Shown: positions 1 through 9,853, numbered from the stretch's first letter. The stretch is 64,000 nucleotides of DNA from Rosistilla ulvae (GCF_007741475.1 NZ_CP036261.1:3100001-3164000); one strand, 5' to 3'. A program made the numbers and translations. Notes: generated by a model not told the origin, from the sequence alone.

Positions 1-3000
1 AAGTCGTGATCTGTGATGCCTCGTCAAAAATCACGACATCAAACAAGGCTTGATCCGCAGGCAAGTATTGCGCGATGGAAAGCGGTGACATCAATAAGCA
101 CGGTGCCAGCTTTCCAAAGGCTTCCGGCATCGAACCGATGACTTCGCGAATCGACTTGCTGGGACGAGTCAGTCCGATTTGGTGACGTAGCAGACCGAGT
201 TCGCTTTTCTTGGGGATGCCCTCCACAGGCAGATTATGTGCAATCGATTGCTTGGCTCGCGATGCGGCCGCCGCCCGGGCTTGTTCGTCCAACGCTCGGA
301 AGTCGGCGATGACGTCCTCATGTTTGAAACGTTGAAATGATCGAAGCACCTCGTCACGATCGATGACGCCACGAATCCACCATTGCGAGTAGGCGAGACG
401 AAAACGGTCCACCAAATCATGTGCATCGAGTTCGCCATTCTCCAAAGCCTTCACGAACGGATTCAGGCCCGCAGTCTTTGCCGCCTTCTTCACTTCGCAC
501 CAAGACGTCCACCGTTGAAGACTGCTTCGATTCGTTTCAATCTGCTGTGCGGCGGCAAGCGAGGTTTCGACACAATCCCGCGTTTCTTTTGCCAAGGGCA
601 TCCCACCGGACACTTTCGCAAACGCATTGACACCCACCAAGAACGCTTGGGTCGCTTTGAGAAAGTGGGCGGCGGAAAGGAAGAGCGGCGAATCGATGTT
701 CTTTCCGTTGATGTGAGGATGAACGGCTTTCGAGATCTCGTTTGTTGTCCCCAGCAACTTGCCGGCTGCGACGATTGCACTGCGCAGTTTCCCTGCCTTT
801 GTCAATTGTACGTCGACCTTCGCCGTGTCTGTCTTCGTCGCATCCCAGTGAAGTGTTTGGTTCGCAAGCGGACTGGCGGCAATGATTGCCAGTTGACGGC
901 GAACGTTGCGAATCGCTGCAATATCCGTCTCCGGATTCGCAACGCCGCTGGACGCGTATGTCTGCAACAGGCGAGCGAATTTTCGCTTCGCGAACCATGA
1001 CATTGGATAGAACGCCGAAACTGCCTGACGCCAACCATGGTCAATTTCATCCAACGGAATTGCGTCAAGTGAATCTGCGTAGTCGGCGTTCATGGATTGC
1101 ACCGCGCCCTGGTAAGCGTCGATGGCTTGATTCAACTCCGCTTTGGCAGTGGGAAATTTGGCGAATTGCTTGTGGAACAGAATCCGAACATCCTCGTCAG
1201 CACAATTGATCAGCGACTTCGCTAGCAGATTCAGCGCATCCATTTCGGCAAGCGAACAATCCAGCCGCTGACCGATACCGATTTCCTTTGCAAATGAGGC
1301 CAATGTATCCCGCAAGTTCGTCGCAACACTCTGCAGTTGTTTGCACTGAGCAAGAAGCGATTGTTCCCACGAAGCCGACCATTGTGTGTGCTTGATCATC
1401 GGCAACGTCGACGACCGATCAATCGCGTCGTAGTTAAGCGAAAGTGATTCAATGGTGCGAGCGAGGTGTTGATATGCATCACGGTCATGCTTGACAGTAT
1501 CAGCCCATTCAAATTTGGGCGTTGGTTGATCGCCTCCCTTGACGCAGGTCCCCATCGCTTCGAAGGCTGACCATCCGTTGGGATGAGTTAGGTGGATCGA
1601 AGCGACGTAGGCATTCAATTCGTCACGGCGAATCTTCAAGCGTTCGCTGATGCTGAGCCAATCGTTCTGGCTGACTCGACGATTGTTTTGCCAAGCAGAG
1701 TCCAACTGCCCAAGAAACTTGCGTCGCTCGGCCTTGTTGCTGTGCAATTCGAGACAGCAATCACCAAGACCGTGTTCCTTCAGTCGCCTGTAAACAACGT
1801 CCAACGCAGCCGTCTTTTCCGCCACAAACAAAATTGTTTTTCCCACGGCCAAACACTGCGAAATAATGTTGGCAATCGTTTGACTTTTGCCCGTCCCTGG
1901 CGGCCCGACCAGAACAAAATCTTGCCCTTCTGATGCGGCCATGACGGCGGCCAGCTGAGATGAGTCGGCGGGCAGCGGATGATAGATATCCTTGGGGGCG
2001 AATCGAACGTCGATCTGTTGCGGGTTCGGAATCGAACCACCGCCCGATTCAAACGCCTTCTCCGGATTGTCAACCAAGTGGCGGACAACACGGTTTTGTT
2101 TTAAGGTTCCGATGCGATCAACGAGATCTTTCCACATCAGATATTTTGCGAACGAAAATGTTCCAATCGCCGACTCGTCGACGACTTCAAAGCCAGGGAT
2201 GTCGCGGACTTCTCGCCGCATCCTCTCCAGAATTTGCGGTACATCCACGCCACTCTCGTCGCACGGAAGATCGGACTCAAAGAACGACAAGTCACGAGCA
2301 AAATCCTTCTTGAGCAATTGGATCAGCGTCGCGTTGAACCGAACGTCGTCCTCATGCAGCGTCAGGTGAAATGGCGACAACGCACTCTTGCGAGTCAGCT
2401 TGACCGGGACCAACAGCAACGGCGCTCGATAGGATTTGGCGTCATCTGGCTTTTGCTTCCAACGTAAGAAGCCAACCGCCAGAAACAGCGTGTTCGATCC
2501 GCCTTCGGAGAGGTCGTTCCTGACGTTGCGATAGATTGTGGTTAAACGGCCAGACAGTTCGTGCTCTGATAGCGAGCATGAAACTTCATCACGATCCAAA
2601 GCACCGCGAGCAAATTCGGTGTTGAGATCTTGATTGGTTCGTTGCCGGTGGGTTTCCGCATCTCGCTCACCAAGCGGATTCTGCTGCGGCAATGAAATCA
2701 ATCGTAGCTTCCTGCCCGCCGCCAAACGGTCTTCGAGCAGAGAAATATCGGGACAAACAATGGGAACGGATTGTTTGTTGGGTTTGAAGTTCAACAGGCG
2801 ATTGCGAAGCGACAAATCCAATAACTTTCGTTGCCAGCGGTCGATGCGACCTTCTGGCGTCGCAGGCTTGTCATCGGATTCGTCTATTGCGATGTCGTTG
2901 ATGGCTGGCGCGGCCGGCAACGGAAGCGGTCCACGCTCTACTTGTGGCTCATCGGTGGATTGTGATGCGGCTTGGTGCGAGGCTAGTGGTCGGATCTGAG

Positions 3001-4003
3001 CCGTTCGCGCGCGTCCAATATCGATCGTTGCCTGATACTCATTCTCTTTGGCTTCGCTGGTCGATGCGGCGGCGGTTCTCACCGCGTCTTCAAACCGGGC
3101 CGGCGGCCGTCCAGTAACGAGTGTTGTCTCAAAGGTGATGAGCTCTCTAGCCGCGATCGCCTTGCGAATTTCGCTGCAATCTCGTTCGATCACATGCCCG
3201 AGAGTCTTTTCAACTAGCCACGCACCGACGAAACAGTGACCTTCAACCATCACCACGACGGGGTTGAGACCAACAGCTTCGATCGCAGCGGCGAACAACA
3301 ACGTGCTGTCGAGACACGTCGCTAACCCATCCGCCATCACGGTGGCCGGCCTACGCGTCTTCTGTCCAACTAATTCAAAACTTCGTGGCGGGTTCGCGTA
3401 GGTCAATGAACGAGATGCAACCGCTGACCAAAGTGCTGCAACCAGCATGTAAGCACGGCGAGGGTCACGGCTTTGGTAACCATCCAATGCCGCGTCATGC
3501 CCATGCTTCGCCAACACATCACTCGCGATTTTCAATACCTTGGCGATCGCCGGATCGTTTGGCATCACAAAAGCAGCCAACAACTCCCCACCTGAATTCA
3601 AACCACCCCACTCGTCTCTCGCCAGCACGCGTAGTTCTTTCTCTGTCGTCGCAACAACCACATCACCGCGCGTGAGCGTGAACGTCAGGATTCCACGCTC
3701 GGCTTCGTTCAAACCATTCAGATATTCAGCATCCAATTGAACATCACGATCGCGGAGCACATTATCCGAATTCGCATCCACGCGATCCAAGACCCAGTGC
3801 TTGGGCCGAATGAAACGAGGCGATGATGTGACCGACAAACGCAAGTATTGCATCGCTTCAGCGGTATCATTATGGACTTGTAATGCCCTCAGCAACGGGA
3901 CAGAATTTTGCCATGAGGCGAAGTTCAAGGTGGACGCCACGTCCGCCTCGATTTCAACGCATCGGTTTCCGGACGGTTCAAGCGATTCATCATTGTTTTG
4001 CAT
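1..4003 (-). CDS. DUF4011 / superfamily 1 helicase, Hhe-like (3' end outside window)
   Basis: An open reading frame of 1,334 codons reads leftwards and leaves the window still open. The ATG at 4003 directly follows an in-frame TAG, so it is the first possible start. Order of parts seen: an N-terminal region with a transglutaminase-like segment (TCLDSTLLFAA with Cys230, and EGHCFVGAWL with His256); the DUF4011 hallmark WQRKLLDLSLRNRLLNF from residue 390; Walker A GPPGTGKS at 700-707; a long helical insert; Walker B FDEASQ around residue 1327, almost at the edge. Motifs Ia to VI and any C-terminal nuclease lie outside. The family is a UPF1/DNA2-like SF1 helicase, often ending in a Vsr/REase-type nuclease, and Gao and colleagues (2020) described a DUF4011-helicase-Vsr protein as the antiviral system Hhe. 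Family assignment is firm; a defence role is inference. The gene stands alone with no visible partner. Confidence 0.93.
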   Translation of the reverse strand, partial: MQNNDESLEPSGNRCVEIEADVASTLNFASWQNSVPLLRALQVHNDTAEAMQYLRLSVTSSPRFIRPKHWVLDRVDANSDNVLRDRDVQLDAEYLNGLNEAERGILTFTLTRGDVVVATTEKELRVLARDEWGGLNSGGELLAAFVMPNDPAIAKVLKIASDVLAKHGHDAALDGYQSRDPRRAYMLVAALWSAVASRSLTYANPPRSFELVGQKTRRPATVMADGLATCLDSTLLFAAAIEAVGLNPVVVMVEGHCFVGAWLVEKTLGHVIERDCSEIRKAIAARELITFETTLVTGRPPARFEDAVRTAAASTSEAKENEYQATIDIGRARTAQIRPLASHQAASQSTDEPQVERGPLPLPAAPAINDIAIDESDDKPATPEGRIDRWQRKLLDLSLRNRLLNFKPNKQSVPIVCPDISLLEDRLAAGRKLRLISLPQQNPLGERDAETHRQRTNQDLNTEFARGALDRDEVSCSLSEHELSGRLTTIYRNVRNDLSEGGSNTLFLAVGFLRWKQKPDDAKSYRAPLLLVPVKLTRKSALSPFHLTLHEDDVRFNATLIQLLKKDFARDLSFFESDLPCDESGVDVPQILERMRREVRDIPGFEVVDESAIGTFSFAKYLMWKDLVDRIGTLKQNRVVRHLVDNPEKAFESGGGSIPNPQQIDVRFAPKDIYHPLPADSSQLAAVMAASEGQDFVLVGPPGTGKSQTIANIISQCLAVGKTILFVAEKTAALDVVYRRLKEHGLGDCCLELHSNKAERRKFLGQLDSAWQNNRRVSQNDWLSISERLKIRRDELNAYVASIHLTHPNGWSAFEAMGTCVKGGDQPTPKFEWADTVKHDRDAYQHLARTIESLSLNYDAIDRSSTLPMIKHTQWSASWEQSLLAQCKQLQSVATNLRDTLASFAKEIGIGQRLDCSLAEMDALNLLAKSLINCADEDVRILFHKQFAKFPTAKAELNQAIDAYQGAVQSMNADYADSLDAIPLDEIDHGWRQAVSAFYPMSWFAKRKFARLLQTYASSGVANPETDIAAIRNVRRQLAIIAASPLANQTLHWDATKTDTAKVDVQLTKAGKLRSAIVAAGKLLGTTNEISKAVHPHINGKNIDSPLFLSAAHFLKATQAFLVGVNAFAKVSGGMPLAKETRDCVETSLAAAQQIETNRSSLQRWTSWCEVKKAAKTAGLNPFVKALENGELDAHDLVDRFRLAYSQWWIRGVIDRDEVLRSFQRFKHEDVIADFRALDEQARAAAASRAKQSIAHNLPVEGIPKKSELGLLRHQIGLTRPSKSIREVIGSMPEAFGKLAPCLLMSPLSIAQYLPADQALFDVVIFDEASQITT

Positions 4004-4402
4004 CTACTGCCACATCCTCGCTACTGACAAGTTTTCAAACGGGATTATAGTCAGACTCCTGCATAGAATCACCCAGAAGTGGCAATCCATGAGCCCGTTT
4101 TGCGGCTGCTTTCGCTGAAGACACCGGTTAGCGCAACTGCGCCGATTTGACAAATCTTCCCGATTATTCGTTGCCGTATCGAATCACGACTCAGCCGGTT
4201 CGTTTGCTGTAGCCTGCACCTACAGCAGGCTTGTGCGTTTCAAGCCGATGCCGATTTCATTTACCAGGGCAGAGGTTAGCTGCTGTGTTTGCGGCGTTTT
4301 TTCAAACCCGATCGGGCACCGCTCGGAAATGCTTTCAATCCAGCATAGATTCTCGGTTCAAGATTTGGTTTGCTGGTCTCTTCTACCGAAAACAGGGACG
4401 TT
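4004..4402. other. Intergenic, divergent promoter region
   Basis: This 399-base stretch separates the divergent DUF4011 gene and the 4403 gene and should hold both promoters. I see no gene and no convincing -35/-10 pair. A small imperfect hairpin (GCTGTAG and CTACAGC arms near 4207-4227) is the only structure noticed. Confidence 0.5.
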
Positions 4403-5569
4403 ATGAGCGAATATCAATACGTGGTCTTTCGTGCCATCGACCGGCCACTGGACGACAAGCAACTCGCGTTCGCCGAAAAACAATCGTCGCATTCCGAACT
4501 TTCGCGATGGGAGATGTCGGTCGAGTACCACTACAGTTCGTTTCGTGGTGATGTCGATGGTTTGCTGCGTCGCGGGTTTGATCTTCACCTTGCCTATACC
4601 AATTATGGCGACCGCGAGATCCGATTGCGATTGCCCAGCGGTCTTCCGTTCCCTCAATCGACAATCACGCCGTTTCTTACGTGCGGAAGTTTCGAGTGGG
4701 AGCAAGACGCCAAGGGGATCGGCGGTATCCTTTCGGTGGCCCCCTTTCATGAATCAGGCGATATCGAAGAGGTTTGGGATTTCGATGACTACTTGGATTC
4801 GCTTGCGAAAGTGCGTGAGCAATTAATCGTCGGCGATCTGCGTGCGTTGTACCTTTTGTGGCTGTGCGCGGCCTACGAGGACAATGAAGACCCGGCGGAG
4901 ATGATCGAGCCACCGGTACCGCATGGTCTCGACAATCTGCCTGCGCTGAGCACCAGCTTGCTTCCCTTCTTCGGACTCGATCCGTTGATCCTGAAGGCAG
5001 CAGCGAAAGGTGTTCCCGGATTCGACTCAAACGCCAACGGCGAAGATCCGATTCAAGACTGGTCGCAATCGATCCCCGAGGCGCGTTCACGCGTATTGCT
5101 ACAGCGGTTCTTGAAAGAGGATCCCGTTTCGGTCAAAGCCGAACTGTTAGCCGAAATTCGCGCGTCGGGATCGGTCGTTGATTGGCCCACGACGGTGCGA
5201 GGGGGGACGCTTGATGAATTGCTCGATGCCACAGTGGAACTGCGAGAAGAGGCAAACAGAATCCAGGAACAGAAGCAGCAGGCGAAAGCGAAGCGAGAGG
5301 CAGCCAAGGCAGAGAAAGAACGCCTGGCCAGAATGGAAAAGATGAAGGCCGCTCCGAAAACCTGGTTAGCCGAAGCCGAGAAAACTGTTAACGCCAGAGG
5401 CACCGCCAATTACAAAGCCGCTGCCGACATCCTCGCCGACCTTCGCGAGGCGGTTGGTGGTGAGAAGGGGAATCAGCTTGCTCGCGATTGCGCCACCAAG
5501 CTTGCCAAAGCCCACCCAACACTCAACATGCTCAAGTCGGCGCTGAGAAAACGAGGACTGTTTGAATGA
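4403..5569 (+). CDS. Conserved hypothetical protein with C-terminal charged coiled coil
   Basis: 388 residues. I chose the ATG at 4403 (MSEYQYVVFRAIDRPL), because this opening resembles a recurrent family of uncharacterised bacterial proteins that begin MSEYQYYEF.AIDRPL; an upstream in-frame start at 4370 would add eleven unrelated residues. The N-terminal ~270 residues look globular. They are followed by a Lys/Glu/Ala-rich coiled coil (about residues 285-320) and a basic helical tail. No signal peptide and no membrane segment are seen, so it is probably cytoplasmic. It is divergent from the DUF4011 helicase, but nothing ties the two together. Function unknown. Confidence 0.8.
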   Translation: MSEYQYVVFRAIDRPLDDKQLAFAEKQSSHSELSRWEMSVEYHYSSFRGDVDGLLRRGFDLHLAYTNYGDREIRLRLPSGLPFPQSTITPFLTCGSFEWEQDAKGIGGILSVAPFHESGDIEEVWDFDDYLDSLAKVREQLIVGDLRALYLLWLCAAYEDNEDPAEMIEPPVPHGLDNLPALSTSLLPFFGLDPLILKAAAKGVPGFDSNANGEDPIQDWSQSIPEARSRVLLQRFLKEDPVSVKAELLAEIRASGSVVDWPTTVRGGTLDELLDATVELREEANRIQEQKQQAKAKREAAKAEKERLARMEKMKAAPKTWLAEAEKTVNARGTANYKAAADILADLREAVGGEKGNQLARDCATKLAKAHPTLNMLKSALRKRGLFE

Positions 5570-5792
5570 GCGAGTGACGTCGTTTGTTTCGTCACTCCAT
5601 TGGAGCGACCGCTCCGTCACGCAACCTGCTTGGGCTGGTGCTGGATTCCGGCAACCCGCCCACCAGCCCCAAGCCTACGACAAGCAGGGCAGTCAAACAG
5701 CATTACAAACACCGCCTTTGTAGTGAACCTGTTGCTTGTTTTTTCCGTAATGTCTCCGAAGCAAACTCTCATCTTCGGATTCTGGCATTTTC

Positions 5793-6503
5793 ATGCATCA
5801 ACACACGCACGAATTGACGCTCGGCGTTGCGTTCTTCCTCGGCGCGCTGCACGCACTGGAACCTGGGCATGGCAAGACCGCAATGTTGGTCTACCTGTCG
5901 GGCGAGCGACGTAGCTATTGGCATCCGCTGGTGATGGGCCTCTCCAGCGGTCTGGCCCATTCGGTCTCCTTGATTGCCATCGCGATGGCCGTCCATCTGA
6001 CGCATCATTTAATCACCGGCGATCATCATCATGACAACGAGGCGATGACGGCGACGTTGCAGTGGATCAGTGCCGGTTTGGTTCTCTGTGTAGGAACTTG
6101 GATGTTGTGGGGCGCTTACCGCGCCAAACCGGCAAAGAAGTGCGGCTGCCGACACCATCGCGATGAAGATTGCGATGCAAAACCACGCTCGGCAAAATCA
6201 AGCTACTCGATGAGTGCCCTGCTTGGTGTCGCGTTCGGCTTGCTCCCCTGCCCTTCGGCGCTGGCGGCCTACTTCACCAGCATGTCCACCGGTTCGCCCG
6301 TGGCCGCCTATGCCGTGATCGGTCTGTTCGCCGCCGGTATCGCCAGTTCACTAACCTGCGTCGGCATGTTACTGCAACGATTCGGTGGCAGCTTGATTCG
6401 CGAAGAGAGCCGACTGGCCAAACTGCCATGGAGCTACATTCGCGCCATCCTGATCTTGGGCGTTGGCCTCTTCTACGCCGCGCGAGTCGCTATGGCGGGC
6501 TGA
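5793..6503 (+). CDS. NicO/RcnA-type nickel-cobalt or divalent-metal transporter
   Basis: 236 residues with about six hydrophobic segments. The NicO-family signature HALEPGHGKT is at residues 20-29, just inside the first membrane segment. A His/Asp-rich loop (GDHHHDNE) follows TM2, then a Cys/His cytoplasmic stretch (KKCGCRHHRDEDC) and the second conserved motif GLLPCPSAL. Members export or import Ni2+/Co2+ (RcnA, UreH-like). The His-rich loops suggest metal binding, but substrate and direction cannot be read from sequence. The gene runs towards the minus-strand zinc-type operon that ends at 6632 and so is convergent with it, not part of it. The first Met (MHQHTHELTLG) is used; no strong ribosome-binding site is visible. 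Confidence 0.85.
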   Translation: MHQHTHELTLGVAFFLGALHALEPGHGKTAMLVYLSGERRSYWHPLVMGLSSGLAHSVSLIAIAMAVHLTHHLITGDHHHDNEAMTATLQWISAGLVLCVGTWMLWGAYRAKPAKKCGCRHHRDEDCDAKPRSAKSSYSMSALLGVAFGLLPCPSALAAYFTSMSTGSPVAAYAVIGLFAAGIASSLTCVGMLLQRFGGSLIREESRLAKLPWSYIRAILILGVGLFYAARVAMAG

Positions 6504-6631
6504 GTTCACTTTCCCTTTCAATCCTTTCTACGCAATGCTCTCGCTGGAACTTCTCGACAGAGTCATTCCAGTGAGGAATCCCGGCTACGACCCTGACTGG
6601 AAGTTTGGCGGTAGTGCGACTACTGCTCACT

Positions 6632-7237
6632 TCATTCTTCCGCACGGTTGCCCGCCGAAATGGGTTGGTCCGCGTTCAAAGAGATCCATGCATCCGGATT
6701 GGCTGCGATTGCGATGGTTAGTTCTCGCCAAGACGACGCCATTTGTTCCGCCGGCATGAAGGGACGCTTGCCGTTGTTCCATTGGATCAACGTGTTGCGG
6801 CGGTAATCGATGCCCAGTCGCTTGACGACATCCAGCTCGTACTGCCGAATCCAATCCAATAAATCGAGCAACAGCATCGCAGTTGGATCGCGTTGTTGGG
6901 CGTCCGGAAATTGAAAGTCGGGCAGATCGTTAGTAGACCACGGCGGGCAATCCAAGCGAGACTTTGACGAATACTTCGGCGTGAAACCGTAGCGTCCGAT
7001 AAACATTCCGCCCCGCAGGTCGTCACCAATGTAGATGCCGAACCCACGGAGCGTGATTCTCGTGCGATCGTTGATTGCCAACGTATAGACGCTGGAACAT
7101 TCCTTGCGGTGTTCCGGAGGTGTGGTGCGCTCGAATCCGATCTCGAGCAACCAGTTTCCCTCGGGCCGCTTCACGTCTTGTCCCCAGCACCAGATCTGTT
7201 GACTCAACAAACCAGTTGCCCAAGCGCGGTCGATCAT
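6632..7237 (-). CDS. Hypothetical protein, last gene of the metal operon
   Basis: 201 residues with no signal peptide, no membrane helix and no motif I recognise. It is rich in Trp and Arg (SQQIWCWGQDV; GFGIYIGDDLRGGMF) and looks like a soluble folded protein. Its ATG overlaps the stop of the preceding 50-codon ORF by four bases (ATGA), which points to translational coupling and places it at the 3' end of the 11533-6632 operon. Whether it shares the metal function is unknown. Confidence 0.7.
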   Translation of the reverse strand: MIDRAWATGLLSQQIWCWGQDVKRPEGNWLLEIGFERTTPPEHRKECSSVYTLAINDRTRITLRGFGIYIGDDLRGGMFIGRYGFTPKYSSKSRLDCPPWSTNDLPDFQFPDAQQRDPTAMLLLDLLDWIRQYELDVVKRLGIDYRRNTLIQWNNGKRPFMPAEQMASSWRELTIAIAANPDAWISLNADQPISAGNRAEE

Positions 7238-7386
7238 GGCGACGTCTCATACAGGGGGACCCAATCGGGAATACTTTGCCGTCGCGATGCGTGCTGCTCC
7301 CCTGGCGCAGCTGCAATGGCGAACAGCCTACCGACCGCATCGGCACCGATGACAACGAGATCGAATGTACCCGGTGGTGTAGGCAT
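7234..7386 (-). CDS. Small ORF (50 aa) coupled to both neighbours
   Basis: A 50-codon frame that fills the gap between the MerC gene and the 7237 gene exactly. Its ATG shares one base with the MerC stop (TAATG at 7384-7388) and its TGA overlaps the next ATG (ATGA at 7234-7237). The product starts MPTPPGTFDLVVIGADAVG and ends PDWVPLYETSP. The first half reads like a short beta-alpha element with a Gly-x-x-x-x-Gly turn, but it is far too small for a Rossmann domain. Evidence for reality is the perfect fit of both junctions and the absence of any other explanation for the gap. No family recognised; it could also be a translational bridge whose peptide does not matter. Confidence 0.6.
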   Translation of the reverse strand: MPTPPGTFDLVVIGADAVGRLFAIAAAPGEQHASRRQSIPDWVPLYETSP

Positions 7387-8030
7387 TACTCAGCTACCTT
7401 TGTGGCCGGCTTCGCCTCACAACATCCGCATAGACATCCGTACCTTCGGTTCAACAGGTGAGCGGAGACCAGCAGGATGCCGCCCAGTGGTGTGATCCAA
7501 GGGACGATTGCCGTCAGGAAGTTCGGTGAGACAACCGATGCGGTGACAATGCTCGGATTGGATTGGTTGTTGCTTTCAGTCTCTGCGGTCGCGTTCACGG
7601 CGCAGTGTTCACAGCAGGCATCCGCGCACGCCGTGGCAGCGACTTCGGTTCCTGCGGGGGACTCGCAAGCCGCACAGCAATCCCCGGCGAATCCGAACGC
7701 GGCGAAGGTGATCAGCGAAAGGCCGACGATCGCGATCGCGCCGGGCGTCCAGCGACGATGTTTGCGAAAACCGGGCACAAACGCCGCCAGTGCGATCACG
7801 AAACAGGCCAACGCCATCCAGCGATGGAAACCTTCATCGGCGAGGAAACTGAGTCCCAAAGCCGGCAGGAACGCAATCACGAAAGGCATAGCGGCGCAGT
7901 GGATCGCGCAGCCGATCGAGGCGACGATCCCGATCCAATCCTGCCATCCGAAGTTGGCTGACGAGCTGTCCGTGAGCCGTGATTCCGATCCGCGCGGGCC
8001 GATCGATGTTGTTTGCATTGCATCATCCAT
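7386..8030 (-). CDS. MerC-domain membrane protein
   Basis: 214 residues. The ATG at 8030 has a strong GAGGAGG seven bases upstream; a TTG at 8036 is in frame but sits right against that site, so ATG is preferred. MerC-type features: GIVASIGCAIHCAAMPFV (Cys-x3-Cys in the first membrane segment, about residues 40-48), two further membrane helices and a last helix near residue 190. Distinctive Cys-rich parts lie between helices 3 and 4 (CCAACES..., CADACCEHC) and at the C-terminus (YGCLCGCCEAK). MerC proteins bring Hg(II) or other thiophilic metals across the inner membrane. Beside a CobW GTPase and a Fur-family regulator, a zinc-related job is more likely than mercury resistance, since no merA or merP is present. 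Confidence 0.85.
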   Translation of the reverse strand: MDDAMQTTSIGPRGSESRLTDSSSANFGWQDWIGIVASIGCAIHCAAMPFVIAFLPALGLSFLADEGFHRWMALACFVIALAAFVPGFRKHRRWTPGAIAIVGLSLITFAAFGFAGDCCAACESPAGTEVAATACADACCEHCAVNATAETESNNQSNPSIVTASVVSPNFLTAIVPWITPLGGILLVSAHLLNRRYGCLCGCCEAKPATKVAE

Positions 8031-8032
8031 GT

Positions 8033-9289
8033 TCAAACCTCCTCTTCCATCAGTTCTTCACCGGGCTGCAGTTCGATCCCCGGCAACGGGTCTTCAAAAT
8101 TGGCCCAAAGTTCAGGGCCTTGTGTAAATTCCAGATCAGTCAGCAAGCAGGCGTCCAGAATGTTGGCGATTCGCTGTGGGGCCATCGCGTTGCCGATAAA
8201 CACCAGTTCTTGATGCCGATCGCCATGTTCGCCGACGAATTTGGAACGAATATCTGCGACCAACGCTTCGTCATCGGGCCATGCGTCGTCCGGCGCGGCG
8301 GCCCACCAGAAACCTGCGGGGTTCATGCGAATCGAGCATCCCGCCTGCGACCAGTCGTAGGCCCAGTCGTGACGCGAAGCGATCCACATCAAACCTTTGC
8401 TGCGAAGCACGCCGCTGAACAGACCGTCGTCCATGTCCCCGTCGAGCGCCTCGGTCAGTCGCTTAGGGTGAAACGGTCGCTCGCTGCGGTAGACAAAACT
8501 CGAAATGCCGTACTCTTCCGTTTCGGTCTCCTCCTGGCCACGCGGAACAGCGAGCCATTCCGGTTGCGCTTCGGCTTCGTCCAGCGAAAATAAGCCGGTC
8601 CCCATGATCTCCGCCAGTTCGCATCGGCTTTCGGTCGTGTTCAGAATCTTGGCTTTGGCGTTGAGTTTGCGGAGGATACGGTTGAGTTGTTCGAGATCGT
8701 ACGGCGATACCAGATCGGTCTTGTTGACGATAATCACGTTGGCGAATTCGACTTGGTCGACCAGCAGGTCCACGATGTTCCGCGTGTCACCTTCGCTCAG
8801 TCCCATCCGCCGGTCGGCCAGATCGTCCCACGAACCAAAATCCTTCATGAAGTTGCCCGCATCGACGACGGTGACCATCGTGTCGAGTTCGGCGAGCATC
8901 GAAAGACTTTCACCCTCCTCGTCCTCGAAGGTGAACGTCTCGGCGACCGGCAGCGGTTCGCTGATGCCCGTCGATTCGATCAGCAGGTAGTCGAAGCGGC
9001 CGTCGCGAGCCAATCGCCGGACTTCGACAAGCAGATCTTCACGAAGCGTGCAGCAGATGCATCCGTTGGACATCTCGACCAGTTGTTCTTCGGTTCGAGA
9101 CAGGTTCGCGTCGCCCGATTTGACAAGAGCTGCGTCGATGTTGACTTCGCTCATGTCATTGACGATCACCGCGACTTTAAGGTTGTCGCGGTTGGTCAAA
9201 ATATGATTCAGCAGCGTCGTCTTGCCAGCCCCGAGAAAGCCGGAAAGAACCGTGACGGGAAGACGTTTGGTAGAAACCGAGGGATTCAT
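8033..9289 (-). CDS. CobW/YjiA/ZNG1-type metal chaperone GTPase
   Basis: 418 residues of the COG0523 family. P-loop [14 protein letters not shown] at 17-30, switch-region acidic residues, the metal-binding CICC motif at residues 77-80 (the CxCC hallmark of this family), Walker B-like [17 protein letters not shown] for base recognition, and a full CobW C-terminal domain. Several COG0523 proteins hand Zn2+ to client enzymes under zinc limitation and are controlled by Zur. The gene starts within the stop of the upstream gene (ATGA at 9286-9289) and ends two bases before the MerC ATG, so it is the core of this operon. The client is not evident from the neighbourhood. Confidence 0.93.
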   Translation of the reverse strand: MNPSVSTKRLPVTVLSGFLGAGKTTLLNHILTNRDNLKVAVIVNDMSEVNIDAALVKSGDANLSRTEEQLVEMSNGCICCTLREDLLVEVRRLARDGRFDYLLIESTGISEPLPVAETFTFEDEEGESLSMLAELDTMVTVVDAGNFMKDFGSWDDLADRRMGLSEGDTRNIVDLLVDQVEFANVIIVNKTDLVSPYDLEQLNRILRKLNAKAKILNTTESRCELAEIMGTGLFSLDEAEAQPEWLAVPRGQEETETEEYGISSFVYRSERPFHPKRLTEALDGDMDDGLFSGVLRSKGLMWIASRHDWAYDWSQAGCSIRMNPAGFWWAAAPDDAWPDDEALVADIRSKFVGEHGDRHQELVFIGNAMAPQRIANILDACLLTDLEFTQGPELWANFEDPLPGIELQPGEELMEEEV

Positions 9290-9696
9290 TGTTTTGGCCC
9301 TGTAAAAAAGTTGGCGAAGGTGGATTGGGTTGAAGCGTCAGCGATTGAGGTTTCGAGCCCAAGAGGTTGTGTCCATCGCTCGCGAAGCTCGACCGGCATC
9401 GCGCCTCGTCTTGTCAAGCGTTCTCGGAACATCTGGATGAGCGGCGATTGATCGGCGCGATCAAAGACGATGTGCGTCGCATCGCGCGCCATCAGGGCCC
9501 TCGCGTTGACCGTGGCGTAGTCGTCTTCGCTTTCCTGAATCAAGACAACGACCCGCGAACCGTGAGGTAGTGGCGGCAGCGATGAAGCAGTCCGCTGGTG
9601 CGACGTGGCGATCAGCAATGCGGACGGATCATCGCCGCGAAGCTGGGCACCCAACAGGCAGACGAACACGGCAGTTAAAAGCGAGAGGCGAAACAC
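9286..9696 (-). CDS. Small secreted hypothetical protein of the metal operon
   Basis: 136 residues from a GTG at 9696, chosen because GGAGAAG lies just upstream and a clear signal peptide follows ([20 protein letters not shown] then DDPS). Longer in-frame starts exist but give a non-signal, Arg-rich lead that looks non-coding. The mature part has one short stretch suggesting a compact alpha/beta domain ([19 protein letters not shown]) and ends FFTGPKQ. Its stop overlaps the CobW start (ATGA). No family recognised; a periplasmic partner in metal handling is inference from context only. Confidence 0.7.
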   Translation of the reverse strand: MFRLSLLTAVFVCLLGAQLRGDDPSALLIATSHQRTASSLPPLPHGSRVVVLIQESEDDYATVNARALMARDATHIVFDRADQSPLIQMFRERLTRRGAMPVELRERWTQPLGLETSIADASTQSTFANFFTGPKQ

Positions 9697-9853
9697 GAGA
9701 CTTCTCCAAGGATCGAGGCGGGGGTAACATCGCTGCAGACGCAATGCGGTTACATGGGCGACTGCGTTTGCATGAGGGCGAAACTTTCCCAAAACTGTCG
9801 TTGGTTGTTGGCGACATGGATATCGCTCCATTGCCACCCGAACGCGAATAGGA

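Noticed and set aside
7386-8030. Mercury-resistance operon around the MerC gene
   Set aside because: No merR, merP, merT or merA near it; neighbours are a CobW GTPase and a Fur-family regulator.
9757-9775. Third copy of the Zur-like operator inside the metal operon
   Set aside because: Only one half-site (TTTGCAT / ATGCAAA) matches; the other half does not follow the TTGCRA pattern.
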